This document shows positions 24,875 through 32,341 of a stretch of 40,437 bases of DNA, piece after piece (within the stretch, counting starts at the first letter, position 1; every line of letters begins with the position of its first letter). Under the pieces are notes generated by a model. The model saw nothing but the letters and a program-made list of their open reading frames with translations, searched no databases and was not told the origin of the DNA. Position numbers and translations under genes: made by a program. The stretch is from Sulfuricella denitrificans skB26 (GTDB taxonomy: Bacteria; Pseudomonadota; Gammaproteobacteria; Burkholderiales; Sulfuricellaceae): contig NC_022357.1 of NCBI RefSeq assembly GCF_000297055.2, positions 1,704,564 to 1,745,000 on the forward strand. Reading direction: 5' to 3'.

Positions 24875-25600
24875 ATGGTCAATTTCCCAGCTCGATCTTT
24901 TTTTGGCAACAAGCACATCTTGGTGGCGCTCTGCTGCCTGCTTGCCACCTTTTCGCCAGCCTGTGCCAGCGCCGGCTGGCAGGATATTGGAATGATCCGC
25001 AAAACGGTAGATCACTTCGTGCGACAGAATACCGCCGAACTGCCTGGAGAGGTCACATCGACCGTGGGTGCGATTGACCCACGCCTGCAACTGCCCTCAT
25101 GCGATACACCGGAAGCTTTCCTACCCTCCGGCAGCCGATTGTGGGGAAACTCCACCGTAGGGGTGCGTTGCCAGTCCGCCACCCCATGGACCATTTATGT
25201 GCCGGTCAGCGTCAGGATCATGGCGCAGACCGCCGTAGCCACCCGCCCTTTAAGCGCCGGCCAGACTGTCAGCCCAGCCGATGTCGCGATGCAAGGCAAT
25301 GATCTTTCGCAACTGCCACCTGGCGTCATCACGGATCCCGAACTTGCCATCGGCAAAACCGTCATTTATAGCGCCTCAACGGGTCAACCCTTCCGGCATG
25401 ATATGTTGCGAGCCCCCAAAGTCATCCAGCAGGGGCAAACAGTGAAGCTGATGGCGAAAGGAAACGGGTTCCAGGTCACGTCTGAAGGCAAGGCGCTCGC
25501 GAATGCCACCCTGGGTCAAGTAGTATCGGTGCGCACCCAGTCCGGAGAAGTCATCAGCGGCATCGCCAAACAGAATGGCGTGGTGGAAGTGAATTTTTAG
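24875..25600 (+). CDS. flgA: Flagellar basal body P-ring formation chaperone FlgA
   Basis: Periplasmic chaperone for P-ring (FlgI) assembly. The 241-residue precursor has a Sec signal peptide at about residues 13-33, with cleavage after ACASA. The SAF-like domain is in the C-terminal half: VATRPLSAGQTVSPADVAMQGNDLSQLPPGVITDPELAIGKTV, then the typical end GNGFQVTSEGKALANATLGQVVSVRTQSGEVISGIAKQNGVVEVNF. No strong ribosome site precedes the ATG, so the exact start is moderately sure. It is divergent from the diguanylate cyclase and flgB, as often seen in proteobacteria. flgM and flgN, which often follow flgA, are absent here; folD follows instead. Confidence 0.94.
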   Translation: MVNFPARSFFGNKHILVALCCLLATFSPACASAGWQDIGMIRKTVDHFVRQNTAELPGEVTSTVGAIDPRLQLPSCDTPEAFLPSGSRLWGNSTVGVRCQSATPWTIYVPVSVRIMAQTAVATRPLSAGQTVSPADVAMQGNDLSQLPPGVITDPELAIGKTVIYSASTGQPFRHDMLRAPKVIQQGQTVKLMAKGNGFQVTSEGKALANATLGQVVSVRTQSGEVISGIAKQNGVVEVNF

Positions 25601-25622
25601 TGACAACAAATTATGAGATGCT

Positions 25623-26477
25623 ATGACTGCTAAAAATCTGGATGGCAAAGCGCTGTCCGAGCAAATTCTTCAACAAGTCAGGCAAGGAGTCGAAGCACGC
25701 CTTGTCGCTGGCAAACGCGCGCCGGCACTGGCCGTCATCCTGGTTGGAGCAGAACCTGCCTCAGCGATCTACGTACGCAATAAGCGACGCTCGTGCGAAA
25801 CTGCTAATGTGCGCTCAGTCTCCCACGACCTGCCCGCGGCCACCACCCAGGAAACGTTGCTGGCGCTGATCGACCAGTTCAACGACGACCCCGGTATCGA
25901 CGGCATTCTGGTTCAGTTGCCATTGCCGCAACACATCGACCCCGAAACCGTGATAGAACGCATCCATCCGGACAAGGACGTGGACGGCTTCCACCCCTAC
26001 AACATCGGTCGACTGGCGCTACGCATCCCGGTGCTGCGCCCATGCACCCCGCATGGCGTGATGACCCTGCTCAAGACCACTGGGGAAAACCTTAAGGGAA
26101 AACATGCCGTGATCGTCGGCGCTTCCAACATCGTCGGACGGCCGATGGGACTGGAACTCCTGCTCGCCGGCTGCACTGTCACCACCACCCACCGCTTCAC
26201 CCGTGACCTGCCCGCTTTCATTCGCCAGGCGGAAATTCTGGTGGTGGCAGTAGGCAAACCAAAATTCATTCAGGGTGAATGGATACGCGAAGGAGCAACG
26301 GTAATTGATGTCGGCATAAACCGCCTTCCGGACGGCAGCATCTGCGGCGATGTCGAATTCGAAGAGGCGCGCCAGCGTGCTGCCTGGATCACACCTGTAC
26401 CTGGCGGAGTGGGACCGATGACGGTCGCAACGCTGCTGGAAAACACATTAACAGCAGCCCAAAGGCACGCGCCGTAA
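25623..26477 (+). CDS. folD: Methylenetetrahydrofolate dehydrogenase / methenyltetrahydrofolate cyclohydrolase
   Basis: Bifunctional cytoplasmic enzyme that interconverts 5,10-methylene-THF and 10-formyl-THF, feeding purine and formyl-Met synthesis. Residues match E. coli FolD: Y50 and K54 in [21 protein letters not shown] near residue 94, DVDGFHP with D121, the nucleotide-binding [16 protein letters not shown], and the closing [20 protein letters not shown]. The length of 284 residues is normal. One small oddity is PCTPHGVM where many family members have PCTPxGx with other residues. It starts 22 bases after flgA and may be co-transcribed with it. Confidence 0.96.
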   Translation: MTAKNLDGKALSEQILQQVRQGVEARLVAGKRAPALAVILVGAEPASAIYVRNKRRSCETANVRSVSHDLPAATTQETLLALIDQFNDDPGIDGILVQLPLPQHIDPETVIERIHPDKDVDGFHPYNIGRLALRIPVLRPCTPHGVMTLLKTTGENLKGKHAVIVGASNIVGRPMGLELLLAGCTVTTTHRFTRDLPAFIRQAEILVVAVGKPKFIQGEWIREGATVIDVGINRLPDGSICGDVEFEEARQRAAWITPVPGGVGPMTVATLLENTLTAAQRHAP

Positions 26478-26484
26478 CCTGCAC

Positions 26485-27243
26485 TTAGCCTGCGGCGTGC
26501 CAGCGCCGTAACAAATCAAGATCGACACATCCCTGGTCAGTCGCTTCCCCTTTCATCATGCGAAATGGCTGACCTGGCTCGCCCAGATCGCTCAGTACCG
26601 CCACCACGCCAGAGAAATCGTGATCCAGCGTATAGTCGTTGATCGTCACAACGGTTTTCAAACCTGCGCCCACACTTGCCCTTACGCCGTTCTCCGAGTC
26701 TTCTAGCGCCAGGCAATCAGCCGCATCGAGCTTCATCTTGTCCAGCGCCCAGAAATAGATATCCGCCGCCGGTTTCTTCGCAGGAACGATATCACCTGCC
26801 GCAATCACCTCGAACCATTCAGCCGGATCGCCACCCAGGGTATTACCCAATAGGGCGGTCACATTCTCCGGGGTAGTAGTAGTCGCGATCGCCAACCTGA
26901 TGCCGGCGTCCCTGGCCTCGTTAAGCAGCCGCTTGACACCGCTACGCAGGGGTATCCCACCCTGACTTAGTAACTCGACGTAATGACCGGTTTTGGCCTT
27001 GTGCAGGGCCACCACCAAATCGTCAAAATCTTTGGGCTTGCTGTAATCCGGCCGGAAACGCTCCACATAAAACCGGATACGTTCCTTGCCACCAGTCACT
27101 TCCAGCAACTTGCCGTACAGCGGCACATCCCATTCCCAATCCAACCCAAACTCCCGGAAAGCCGCATTGAATGCCAACCGGTGACCATCACGCTCGGTGT
27201 CCGCGAGGGTGCCGTCCACATCAAAAATCAAAGCCTTTAACAC
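26485..27243 (-). CDS. cbbY: CbbY-type HAD phosphatase
   Basis: HAD subfamily IA phosphatase, 252 residues. Motif I FDVDGTLADTE has D8 and D10. A CbbY-like cap contains WDVPLYGKLLEVTGGKERIRFY and HKAKTGHYVELL. Motif II is IATTTTPENV, motif III is KKPAADIY, and motif IV is ALEDSENGVRA. The TGGKERI and HxAKT segments closely resemble Rhodobacter CbbY, which removes xylulose-1,5-bisphosphate, a Rubisco inhibitor. If that holds, the host probably fixes CO2. No Rubisco genes are in the window, so a phosphoglucomutase-like or general sugar phosphatase role remains possible. It is convergent with folD and divergent from dksA. Confidence 0.8.
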   Translation of the reverse strand: MLKALIFDVDGTLADTERDGHRLAFNAAFREFGLDWEWDVPLYGKLLEVTGGKERIRFYVERFRPDYSKPKDFDDLVVALHKAKTGHYVELLSQGGIPLRSGVKRLLNEARDAGIRLAIATTTTPENVTALLGNTLGGDPAEWFEVIAAGDIVPAKKPAADIYFWALDKMKLDAADCLALEDSENGVRASVGAGLKTVVTINDYTLDHDFSGVVAVLSDLGEPGQPFRMMKGEATDQGCVDLDLLRRWHAAG

Positions 27244-27264
27244 GCTTGCTCCTTTTGCCCAAAC

Positions 27265-27293
27265 TTGCGATAAGTCAGAATTTCTGTTATTAA
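27265..27293 (+). promoter_or_regulatory. Possible sigma-70 promoter for dksA
   Basis: TTGCGA (27265-27270), 17 bases, TATTAA (27288-27293), about 30 bases before the dksA ATG. Each hexamer matches four of six consensus positions at ideal spacing, so the call is tentative. Confidence 0.35.
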
Positions 27294-27323
27294 AGCGGTT
27301 TCGCTAAAAACGGTAGAGCTTAC

Positions 27324-27746
27324 ATGTCCGCAGAATTACGCAAACAATTCACCCCCTACGTTCCAAAAAAGAATGAAGAATACATGAACACTCGACAGCT
27401 TGCGCATTTTCGCAAAATTCTCGAGGACTGGAAAGGCGAACTGAGCCAAGATATCGACCGTACCGTGCATACCATGCAGGACGAAGCGACGATCTTTGCC
27501 GACCCCAATGACCGCGCCAGCCAGGAATCCGACATGGCACTGGAACTCAGAAACCGCGACCGCGAACGCAAACTCATCAAGAAAATCAACGAAACTATCG
27601 GCAAAATCGAAGCCGAAGATTACGGATACTGCGAAAGCTGCGGCGTCGAAATCGGCCTGAAGCGCCTGGAAGCACGTCCCACTGCCACGCTGTGCATCGA
27701 CTGCAAAACGCTTGATGAACTAAGAGAAAAACAGGTCGCAAAATGA
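27324..27746 (+). CDS. dksA: RNA polymerase-binding transcription factor DksA
   Basis: Binds the RNA polymerase secondary channel and, with ppGpp, controls rRNA and amino-acid promoters. The 140-residue protein has the coiled coil with the tip [11 protein letters not shown] (D60 and D63, equivalent to E. coli D71/D74). [16 protein letters not shown] follows, then the C4 zinc finger CESC and CIDC (C103, C106, C124, C127), ending [10 protein letters not shown]. It is a full-length canonical DksA rather than a short TraR type. The N-terminus is about 11 residues shorter than in E. coli; an internal ATG at residue 21 is unlikely to be the start. Confidence 0.96.
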   Translation: MSAELRKQFTPYVPKKNEEYMNTRQLAHFRKILEDWKGELSQDIDRTVHTMQDEATIFADPNDRASQESDMALELRNRDRERKLIKKINETIGKIEAEDYGYCESCGVEIGLKRLEARPTATLCIDCKTLDELREKQVAK

Positions 27747-27855
27747 AAATTTGGCGACTTGCTTTCAGTGAAGGGTAATCTTTATCTTAGACCAAGGTTA
27801 TACCGAAACAATAATGCAAGTTGCCAAATGAATTATTCACGACCTAACGTTCCTC

Positions 27856-28314
27856 ATGCAAACTTCCGTTACCCAGCCTGACCCTGCCCAGAACGAATTC
27901 CAGCGTCAAATGAATGGGCTGTTGTACAGCTTGCTTAAATGGGCTCAATTGTCAGAATTCTGGACCAAAGTGGACAAGGGTGCCGGCTGGTATCTCTATG
28001 CCGTTGGCGAGACTGTGCCAATCGCTCCCGCTACGCCAGCACAGGTGGAAAAATTCATCGTTGAAATGGATGCACTACTTCGGCAAGACCACCGCGAAAG
28101 CTACTGCGGCATCGTCTACGCTGACTGTCTGGACAAACCCTCTTTCATCAAGATCTATGACCCCAATCATTTGGGAGTCTCCTGCGGCTCAAGTAAAAAT
28201 GCAATCTTGCCAGGCTGGATCATGAGCTTGGCACCTCCCACCGAACTGCATCTGAAATACGCCCTGCCCGCCAACCGCCAGCGCTGGTGGCAAGGACTTT
28301 TTTCTCAGAAATAA
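27856..28314 (+). CDS. Hypothetical protein, 152 aa, between dksA and pnp
   Basis: I do not recognise the family. The product is soluble-looking, with no signal peptide or transmembrane helix. It is rich in Trp (six) and Tyr and has an N-terminal helical region (NEFQRQMNGLLYSLLKWAQLSEFW). The middle has an alpha/beta feel: GWYLYAVGETVPI, then CGIVYADCLDKPSFIKIYDPNHLGVSCG with three cysteines. A basic Trp-rich tail (RQRWWQGLFSQK) closes it. The base composition and codon use match its neighbours, so it is probably a real native gene. It lies 110 bases after dksA and ends at a strong bidirectional terminator. Confidence 0.75.
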   Translation: MQTSVTQPDPAQNEFQRQMNGLLYSLLKWAQLSEFWTKVDKGAGWYLYAVGETVPIAPATPAQVEKFIVEMDALLRQDHRESYCGIVYADCLDKPSFIKIYDPNHLGVSCGSSKNAILPGWIMSLAPPTELHLKYALPANRQRWWQGLFSQK

Positions 28315-28324
28315 ATTCGCCCAT

Positions 28325-28363
28325 AAAAAAAGCCCCCTTGGCTTTCGCCAAGGGGGCTTTTTC
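28325..28363. terminator. Bidirectional intrinsic terminator between hypothetical gene and pnp
   Basis: A perfect 12-bp stem AGCCCCCTTGGC / GCCAAGGGGGCT (28331-28342 and 28347-28358) with a 4-base loop TTTC. There is an A-run on the left and a T-run on the right, so it can stop transcription from both directions. It ends the rightward dksA-side unit and the leftward pnp operon. Confidence 0.93.
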
Positions 28364-28386
28364 ATCCCCAAAACCCAAGATGGGGT

Positions 28387-30510
28387 TTAGGCTTCGCTAC
28401 CTTCGGGTTTCTTCGCCACTACTGGCGCTTCTATCAGCGCCTTCATGGAAAGGCGTAAACGACCCTTCTCATCAGCCTCCAGCACCTTGACCTTAACGAC
28501 TTGCCCTTCACTCAAATGATCGGAGACCGCATTCACCCGTTCGTGAGCGATTTGGGAAATATGCAGCAGACCATCCTTGCCCGGCAACACACTGACAATC
28601 GCACCGAAATCCAGCATTTTAATTACTTTACCTTCATAGGTCCGACCAACCTCAACTTCGGCGGTCAGCTCTTCAATGCGTCTCTTGGCCAGATCGCCGG
28701 CTTCCGAGCTCAGGCAGGCAATATTCACCGTGCCGTCCTCAGTAATGTCGATGGTAGTGCCGGTTTCCTCGGTCAGTGCACGGATCACCGCGCCGCCCTT
28801 GCCAATCACGTCACGGATTTTCTCCGGGTTGATCTTGATGGTGATAATCCGTGGTGCATACGCAGACATTTCTTGGCGAGCATGCGGCACAGCTTCGTGC
28901 ATGATGCCGAGGATATGCATGCGGCCTTCACGCGCCTGACTGAGCGCAACCTGCATGATTTCCTTGGTGATACCCAGAATCTTGATATCCATCTGCAATG
29001 CAGTGATGCCTCTATCCGTACCAGCAACCTTGAAGTCCATGTCGCCGAGGTGATCTTCATCGCCCAGGATGTCCGTCAACACTGCAAAACGGTTGCCATC
29101 CTTGATCAGGCCCATGGCAATACCTGCCACGTGCGCTTTCATCGGTGCACCCGCATCCATCAGCGCCAGACAGCCGCCGCAGACTGAAGCCATCGAACTG
29201 GAACCATTCGACTCGGTAATTTCCGAAACCACGCGCATAGTGTAGCCAAATTCTTCAGGACTGGGCAAAGCCGCCACCAGCGCACGCTTAGCCAGGCGAC
29301 CGTGACCAATTTCACGACGTTTCGGGGTGCCCACACGACCGCACTCACCCGTTGCGTAGGGAGGGAAGTTGTAATGCAGCAGGAAGCGATCTTTGTACTC
29401 GCCCTGCAATGCATCGATGGTCTGCTCGTCACGCCCGGTACCCAACGTGGCAACCACCAGCGCCTGGGTTTCGCCACGGGTAAACAGCACCGAACCATGC
29501 ACGCGCGGCAGAACGCCGGTACGAATAGTAATCGGACGAACGGTACGTGTATCACGGCCATCAATGCGAGGTTCACCCTCGAGAATCTGGCTGCGCACGA
29601 TCTTGGCTTCAAGATTCTCGAAGATCCCCTTGATCTGGTTGACACGGGCGGTATCCATATCTTCGGTAAGCAGTTCGCCCAGTACACGACTGCGAATCGC
29701 GTCGATTTTCTGGTAGCGGTCCTGCTTCTGGCGGACCTTGTAAGCTTCGTTCAACTCGGCCTGAGCCAACTGAGCGATCTTTTCGATCAGAGTCTGGTCC
29801 TGCTCTGGTGCCTTCCAATCCCATGGCGCAGCCGCCACTTCATCGGCAAGCTCGTTGATCAGGTTGATCACTGCCTGCATTTCATCATGGCCAAACACCA
29901 CCGCACCCAGCATCACGTCTTCAGGCAGTTCCATGGCTTCGGATTCGACCATCAGGACAGCCGACTCGGTACCCGCGACGACCAAATCAAGCTGCGAAGC
30001 TTTCAGCTCTGTCGCCGTCGGGTTCAGCACGTACTCGCCATTAACATAAGCAACACGCGCAGCGCCAATTGGGCCATTAAAGGGGATGCCGGAAATCGCC
30101 AGAGCGGCGGAAGCGCCGATCAAGGCAGGAATGTCGGAATCGATTTCGCTCTCGGAAGACATGACGGTAGCAACGATTTGCACGTCATTGTAGAAACCCT
30201 CAGGGAAAAGCGGGCGCAACGGGCGATCGATCAAACGGGAGGTCAGGATTTCCTTTTCGGAGGGGCGACCTTCACGCTTGAAGAAACCGCCAGGTATCCG
30301 GCCAGCAGCGTAAGTCCGTTCCTGGTAATCGACCGTCAGCGGGAAAAAATCCTGCCCGGGTTTGACGCTTTTGGCGCCAACCACTGTAACCAGTACTACC
30401 GTATCATCCAGGCTAACCATAATGGCACCAGACGCCTGGCGGGCGATTTCTCCGGTTTCCAACGTCAGTGTATGACGCCCGAACGCAATACTTTTCTTGA
30501 TATGGCTCAA
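28387..30510 (-). CDS. pnp: Polyribonucleotide nucleotidyltransferase (PNPase)
   Basis: 3'-5' phosphorolytic exoribonuclease of the degradosome, 707 residues, normal length. It has two RNase PH domains (about 1-215 and about 310-545), the second with [21 protein letters not shown] and the catalytic-site region [18 protein letters not shown]. An alpha-helical linker separates them. A KH domain follows ([24 protein letters not shown], near 560) and then an S1 domain ([33 protein letters not shown], about 620-690). It is the last gene of the rimP-nusA-infB-rbfA-truB-rpsO-pnp operon. The 142-base gap after rpsO has no gene and is where a processed pnp leader would be expected. Confidence 0.97.
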   Translation of the reverse strand: MSHIKKSIAFGRHTLTLETGEIARQASGAIMVSLDDTVVLVTVVGAKSVKPGQDFFPLTVDYQERTYAAGRIPGGFFKREGRPSEKEILTSRLIDRPLRPLFPEGFYNDVQIVATVMSSESEIDSDIPALIGASAALAISGIPFNGPIGAARVAYVNGEYVLNPTATELKASQLDLVVAGTESAVLMVESEAMELPEDVMLGAVVFGHDEMQAVINLINELADEVAAAPWDWKAPEQDQTLIEKIAQLAQAELNEAYKVRQKQDRYQKIDAIRSRVLGELLTEDMDTARVNQIKGIFENLEAKIVRSQILEGEPRIDGRDTRTVRPITIRTGVLPRVHGSVLFTRGETQALVVATLGTGRDEQTIDALQGEYKDRFLLHYNFPPYATGECGRVGTPKRREIGHGRLAKRALVAALPSPEEFGYTMRVVSEITESNGSSSMASVCGGCLALMDAGAPMKAHVAGIAMGLIKDGNRFAVLTDILGDEDHLGDMDFKVAGTDRGITALQMDIKILGITKEIMQVALSQAREGRMHILGIMHEAVPHARQEMSAYAPRIITIKINPEKIRDVIGKGGAVIRALTEETGTTIDITEDGTVNIACLSSEAGDLAKRRIEELTAEVEVGRTYEGKVIKMLDFGAIVSVLPGKDGLLHISQIAHERVNAVSDHLSEGQVVKVKVLEADEKGRLRLSMKALIEAPVVAKKPEGSEA

Positions 30511-30652
30511 AACGTTATCCTCTACTTAATCGTAATCTTCTTTATCGAGTCGGCAGGACTGCAACGCAACCTACACAATCTCTGCTCTATCCATTGCCGA
30601 ATCCATCCTTGCGGAATCCTCGATCCCGGTGGAGGATGCGAGAAAACAGAAA

Positions 30653-30922
30653 TTACTTACGCAAGCCGAGGCGCTCAATCAAGGTACGATAGCGGTCAAC
30701 ACTGCTGCCTCGCAGATAATCCAGCAGCTTGCGGCGTTTGCTGACCAGCTTTAGCAGACCACGGCGGGAATGATGATCCTTGGCATGGGTCTTGAAATGA
30801 CCGGTAAGATCGTTGATGCGTGCAGTCATAAGGGCAACTTGCACTTCGGTCGAACCGGTGTCGCCCGTGGCTTTTTGATAATCCTGCACAATTTGTGCCT
30901 TTTGGGTGCTGTTCATTGACAT
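30653..30922 (-). CDS. rpsO: 30S ribosomal protein S15
   Basis: Small-subunit protein that binds 16S rRNA helices 20-22 early in assembly. The ATG at 30922 gives the normal 89 residues and is preceded by GGAGAAAACT. A GTG at 30934 would place the start inside that ribosome site. The sequence [66 protein letters not shown] is textbook S15, including the HHSRRGL rRNA-binding segment. It follows truB by 93 bases, with a possible own promoter in the gap. Confidence 0.97.
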   Translation of the reverse strand: MSMNSTQKAQIVQDYQKATGDTGSTEVQVALMTARINDLTGHFKTHAKDHHSRRGLLKLVSKRRKLLDYLRGSSVDRYRTLIERLGLRK

Positions 30923-30948
30923 AGTTTTCTCCACAAATAAAACGCGTT

Positions 30949-30978
30949 ATTTTACCTTGTATTATGAGATATTCTCAA
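30949..30978 (-). promoter_or_regulatory. Probable sigma-70 promoter for rpsO-pnp
   Basis: Read leftward: TTGAGA (30978-30973), 18 bases, TAAAAT (30954-30949). Five of six bases match in each hexamer. Transcription would start about 20 bases before the rpsO ATG. A separate rpsO promoter inside the nusA operon is known in E. coli. An 8-bp inverted repeat TCGCAGGT/ACCTGCGA lies just upstream (near 30986-31005) between truB and this promoter. Confidence 0.55.
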
Positions 30979-31015
30979 GTAATTCTCGCAGGTTAGCACC
31001 TGCGAAAAAATTCTG

Positions 31016-31924
31016 TTACACCGTACTCTCGACAATGAGCCTTTTGGGTGCAATCTTGCCGTCATCCGCAATCTCGCCAATGCCGACAAGGCACTTGTCT
31101 TCATCGTACAAAACCACTACTCCATCATGCACCTGCTTCGGCATCCAGATCGCCTGCCCTTGCCGAAAATAATAGGCGCTTTCCTGGTCCAGTATTATTT
31201 TTGGCAGCCCATTCAGCAGGCAGTCCGGCGGCAAAAGCCGTGCGTCCCTGGCTTCCAGGTCCAACCCATCGAGTTGCTCCAGGGTCACCGTTTGGCCAAT
31301 TTCAAAACTGCCAATGCGCGTGCGCCTTAATGCCTGCATAAAGGCGCCACACCCTAGTACACGGCCCAAATCTTCCGCCAACACCCGAATATAGGTACCC
31401 TTGCTGCACGCAACCGTAACGCTCAACTCGTCACCAGCAAAGCTATCCAGAGTTAAGCTGTAAATCGTCACTGGCCGCGCCGCCCGTTCTATCTCAATCC
31501 CGGCACGGGCATAAGTATAAAGCGCCTTACCCTGAAATTTGAGTGCAGAATGCATTGGTGGCACCTGAAAAATAGGGCCAATAAACTGTTGCAACGCCTG
31601 TTCCACTTGGCCAAGCGATAGATCCACGGCTTTGCTGCTGGTCACTTCCCCCTCAGAGTCACCCGTGGTGGTGGTTTTCCCCAGTTTGAAAACCGCCTGA
31701 TAGGTTTTGCCGGCATCCAGCAGAAACTGCGAAAACTTGGTCGCCTCGCCAAAGCAGATCGGCAACAAGCCCGTTGCTATCGGATCCAGGTTTCCGGTGT
31801 GCCCGGCCTTGGCGGCTTGATACAGTCGTTTGGCCTGCTGCAGAGCGCCATTCGACGAAATTCCGTAAGGCTTATCCAGCAGCAGAACACCGCTGATAGG
31901 ACGCTTGATCCGTTTAAACTGCAA
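31016..31924 (-). CDS. truB: tRNA pseudouridine(55) synthase
   Basis: Modifies U55 in the T-loop of all elongator tRNAs. The 302-residue protein begins KRPISGVLLLDKPYGISSNGALQQAKRLYQAAKAGHTGNLDPIATGLLPICFGEATKF, with the catalytic Asp in GNLDPIATGLLP. QVPPMHSALKFQGKALYTYARAGIEIERAARPVTIY and CSKGTYIRVLAEDLGRVLG follow. The last 75 residues are a PUA-like RNA-binding domain (YYFRQGQAIW, LVGIGEIADDGKIAPKRLI). One of the usual thump-loop serines (GSLDP) is Asn here, a conservative difference. It starts 4 bases after rbfA. Confidence 0.96.
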   Translation of the reverse strand: MQFKRIKRPISGVLLLDKPYGISSNGALQQAKRLYQAAKAGHTGNLDPIATGLLPICFGEATKFSQFLLDAGKTYQAVFKLGKTTTTGDSEGEVTSSKAVDLSLGQVEQALQQFIGPIFQVPPMHSALKFQGKALYTYARAGIEIERAARPVTIYSLTLDSFAGDELSVTVACSKGTYIRVLAEDLGRVLGCGAFMQALRRTRIGSFEIGQTVTLEQLDGLDLEARDARLLPPDCLLNGLPKIILDQESAYYFRQGQAIWMPKQVHDGVVVLYDEDKCLVGIGEIADDGKIAPKRLIVESTV

Positions 31925-31928
31925 TGGG

Positions 31929-32303
31929 CTATTCTTCTCGTTGATGCGCTTTATCTGAGGAAACCGCCTCGTCGATCAGTTGGGACAGACGAACCCCATG
32001 CTCGACGGAAGTATCATAGATAAAATGCAGCTGGGGCATGATCCGCAGCTTCATACGGTGCGCCAACTGCGAACGCAGGAAGCCGGCAGCATGCTCGAGG
32101 CCAGCCTGCGCCTTAGGTGCCTGCTCAGCTGCCTTCATCGTGGTGAAATACACCTTGGCATGGGCATAATCCGGGGTCACCTCAACACCAGTCAAGGTCA
32201 CCATGCCGACACGGGGATCCTTTACTTCCATCTGGATCAGATCCGCCAGTTCGCGCTGAATTTGCTCGGCTACCCGGCTGGTTCGCAGAAAAGCTTTACC
32301 CAT
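31929..32303 (-). CDS. rbfA: Ribosome-binding factor A
   Basis: Cold-shock and 30S maturation factor that binds near 16S helix 1 and helps 16S 5' processing. The 124-residue protein has a KH-like fold. It begins RTSRVAEQIQRELADLIQMEVKDPRVGMVTLTGVEVTPDYAHAKVYFTTM and continues HAAGFLRSQLAHRMKLRIMPQLHFIYDTSVEHGVRLSQLIDEAV. All of this is typical, with a normal length. It lies between infB (38-base gap) and truB (4-base gap) in the conserved translation operon. Confidence 0.96.
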   Translation of the reverse strand: MGKAFLRTSRVAEQIQRELADLIQMEVKDPRVGMVTLTGVEVTPDYAHAKVYFTTMKAAEQAPKAQAGLEHAAGFLRSQLAHRMKLRIMPQLHFIYDTSVEHGVRLSQLIDEAVSSDKAHQREE

Positions 32304-32341
32304 GATGGCACTTCCAGGTTATCCGTTGCATAAATCGGCGC

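Noticed and set aside
26464-26501. Terminator between folD and the CbbY-like gene
   Set aside because: GGCACGC/GCGTGCC can pair over a 24-base loop, but there is no T-run on either side and the stem overlaps coding ends, so it is not convincing.
29302-30744. 480-residue open frame antisense to pnp and rpsO
   Set aside because: It covers two certain genes on the opposite strand, is His/Gln-rich without domains, and runs across the pnp-rpsO gap. It is a codon-bias shadow.
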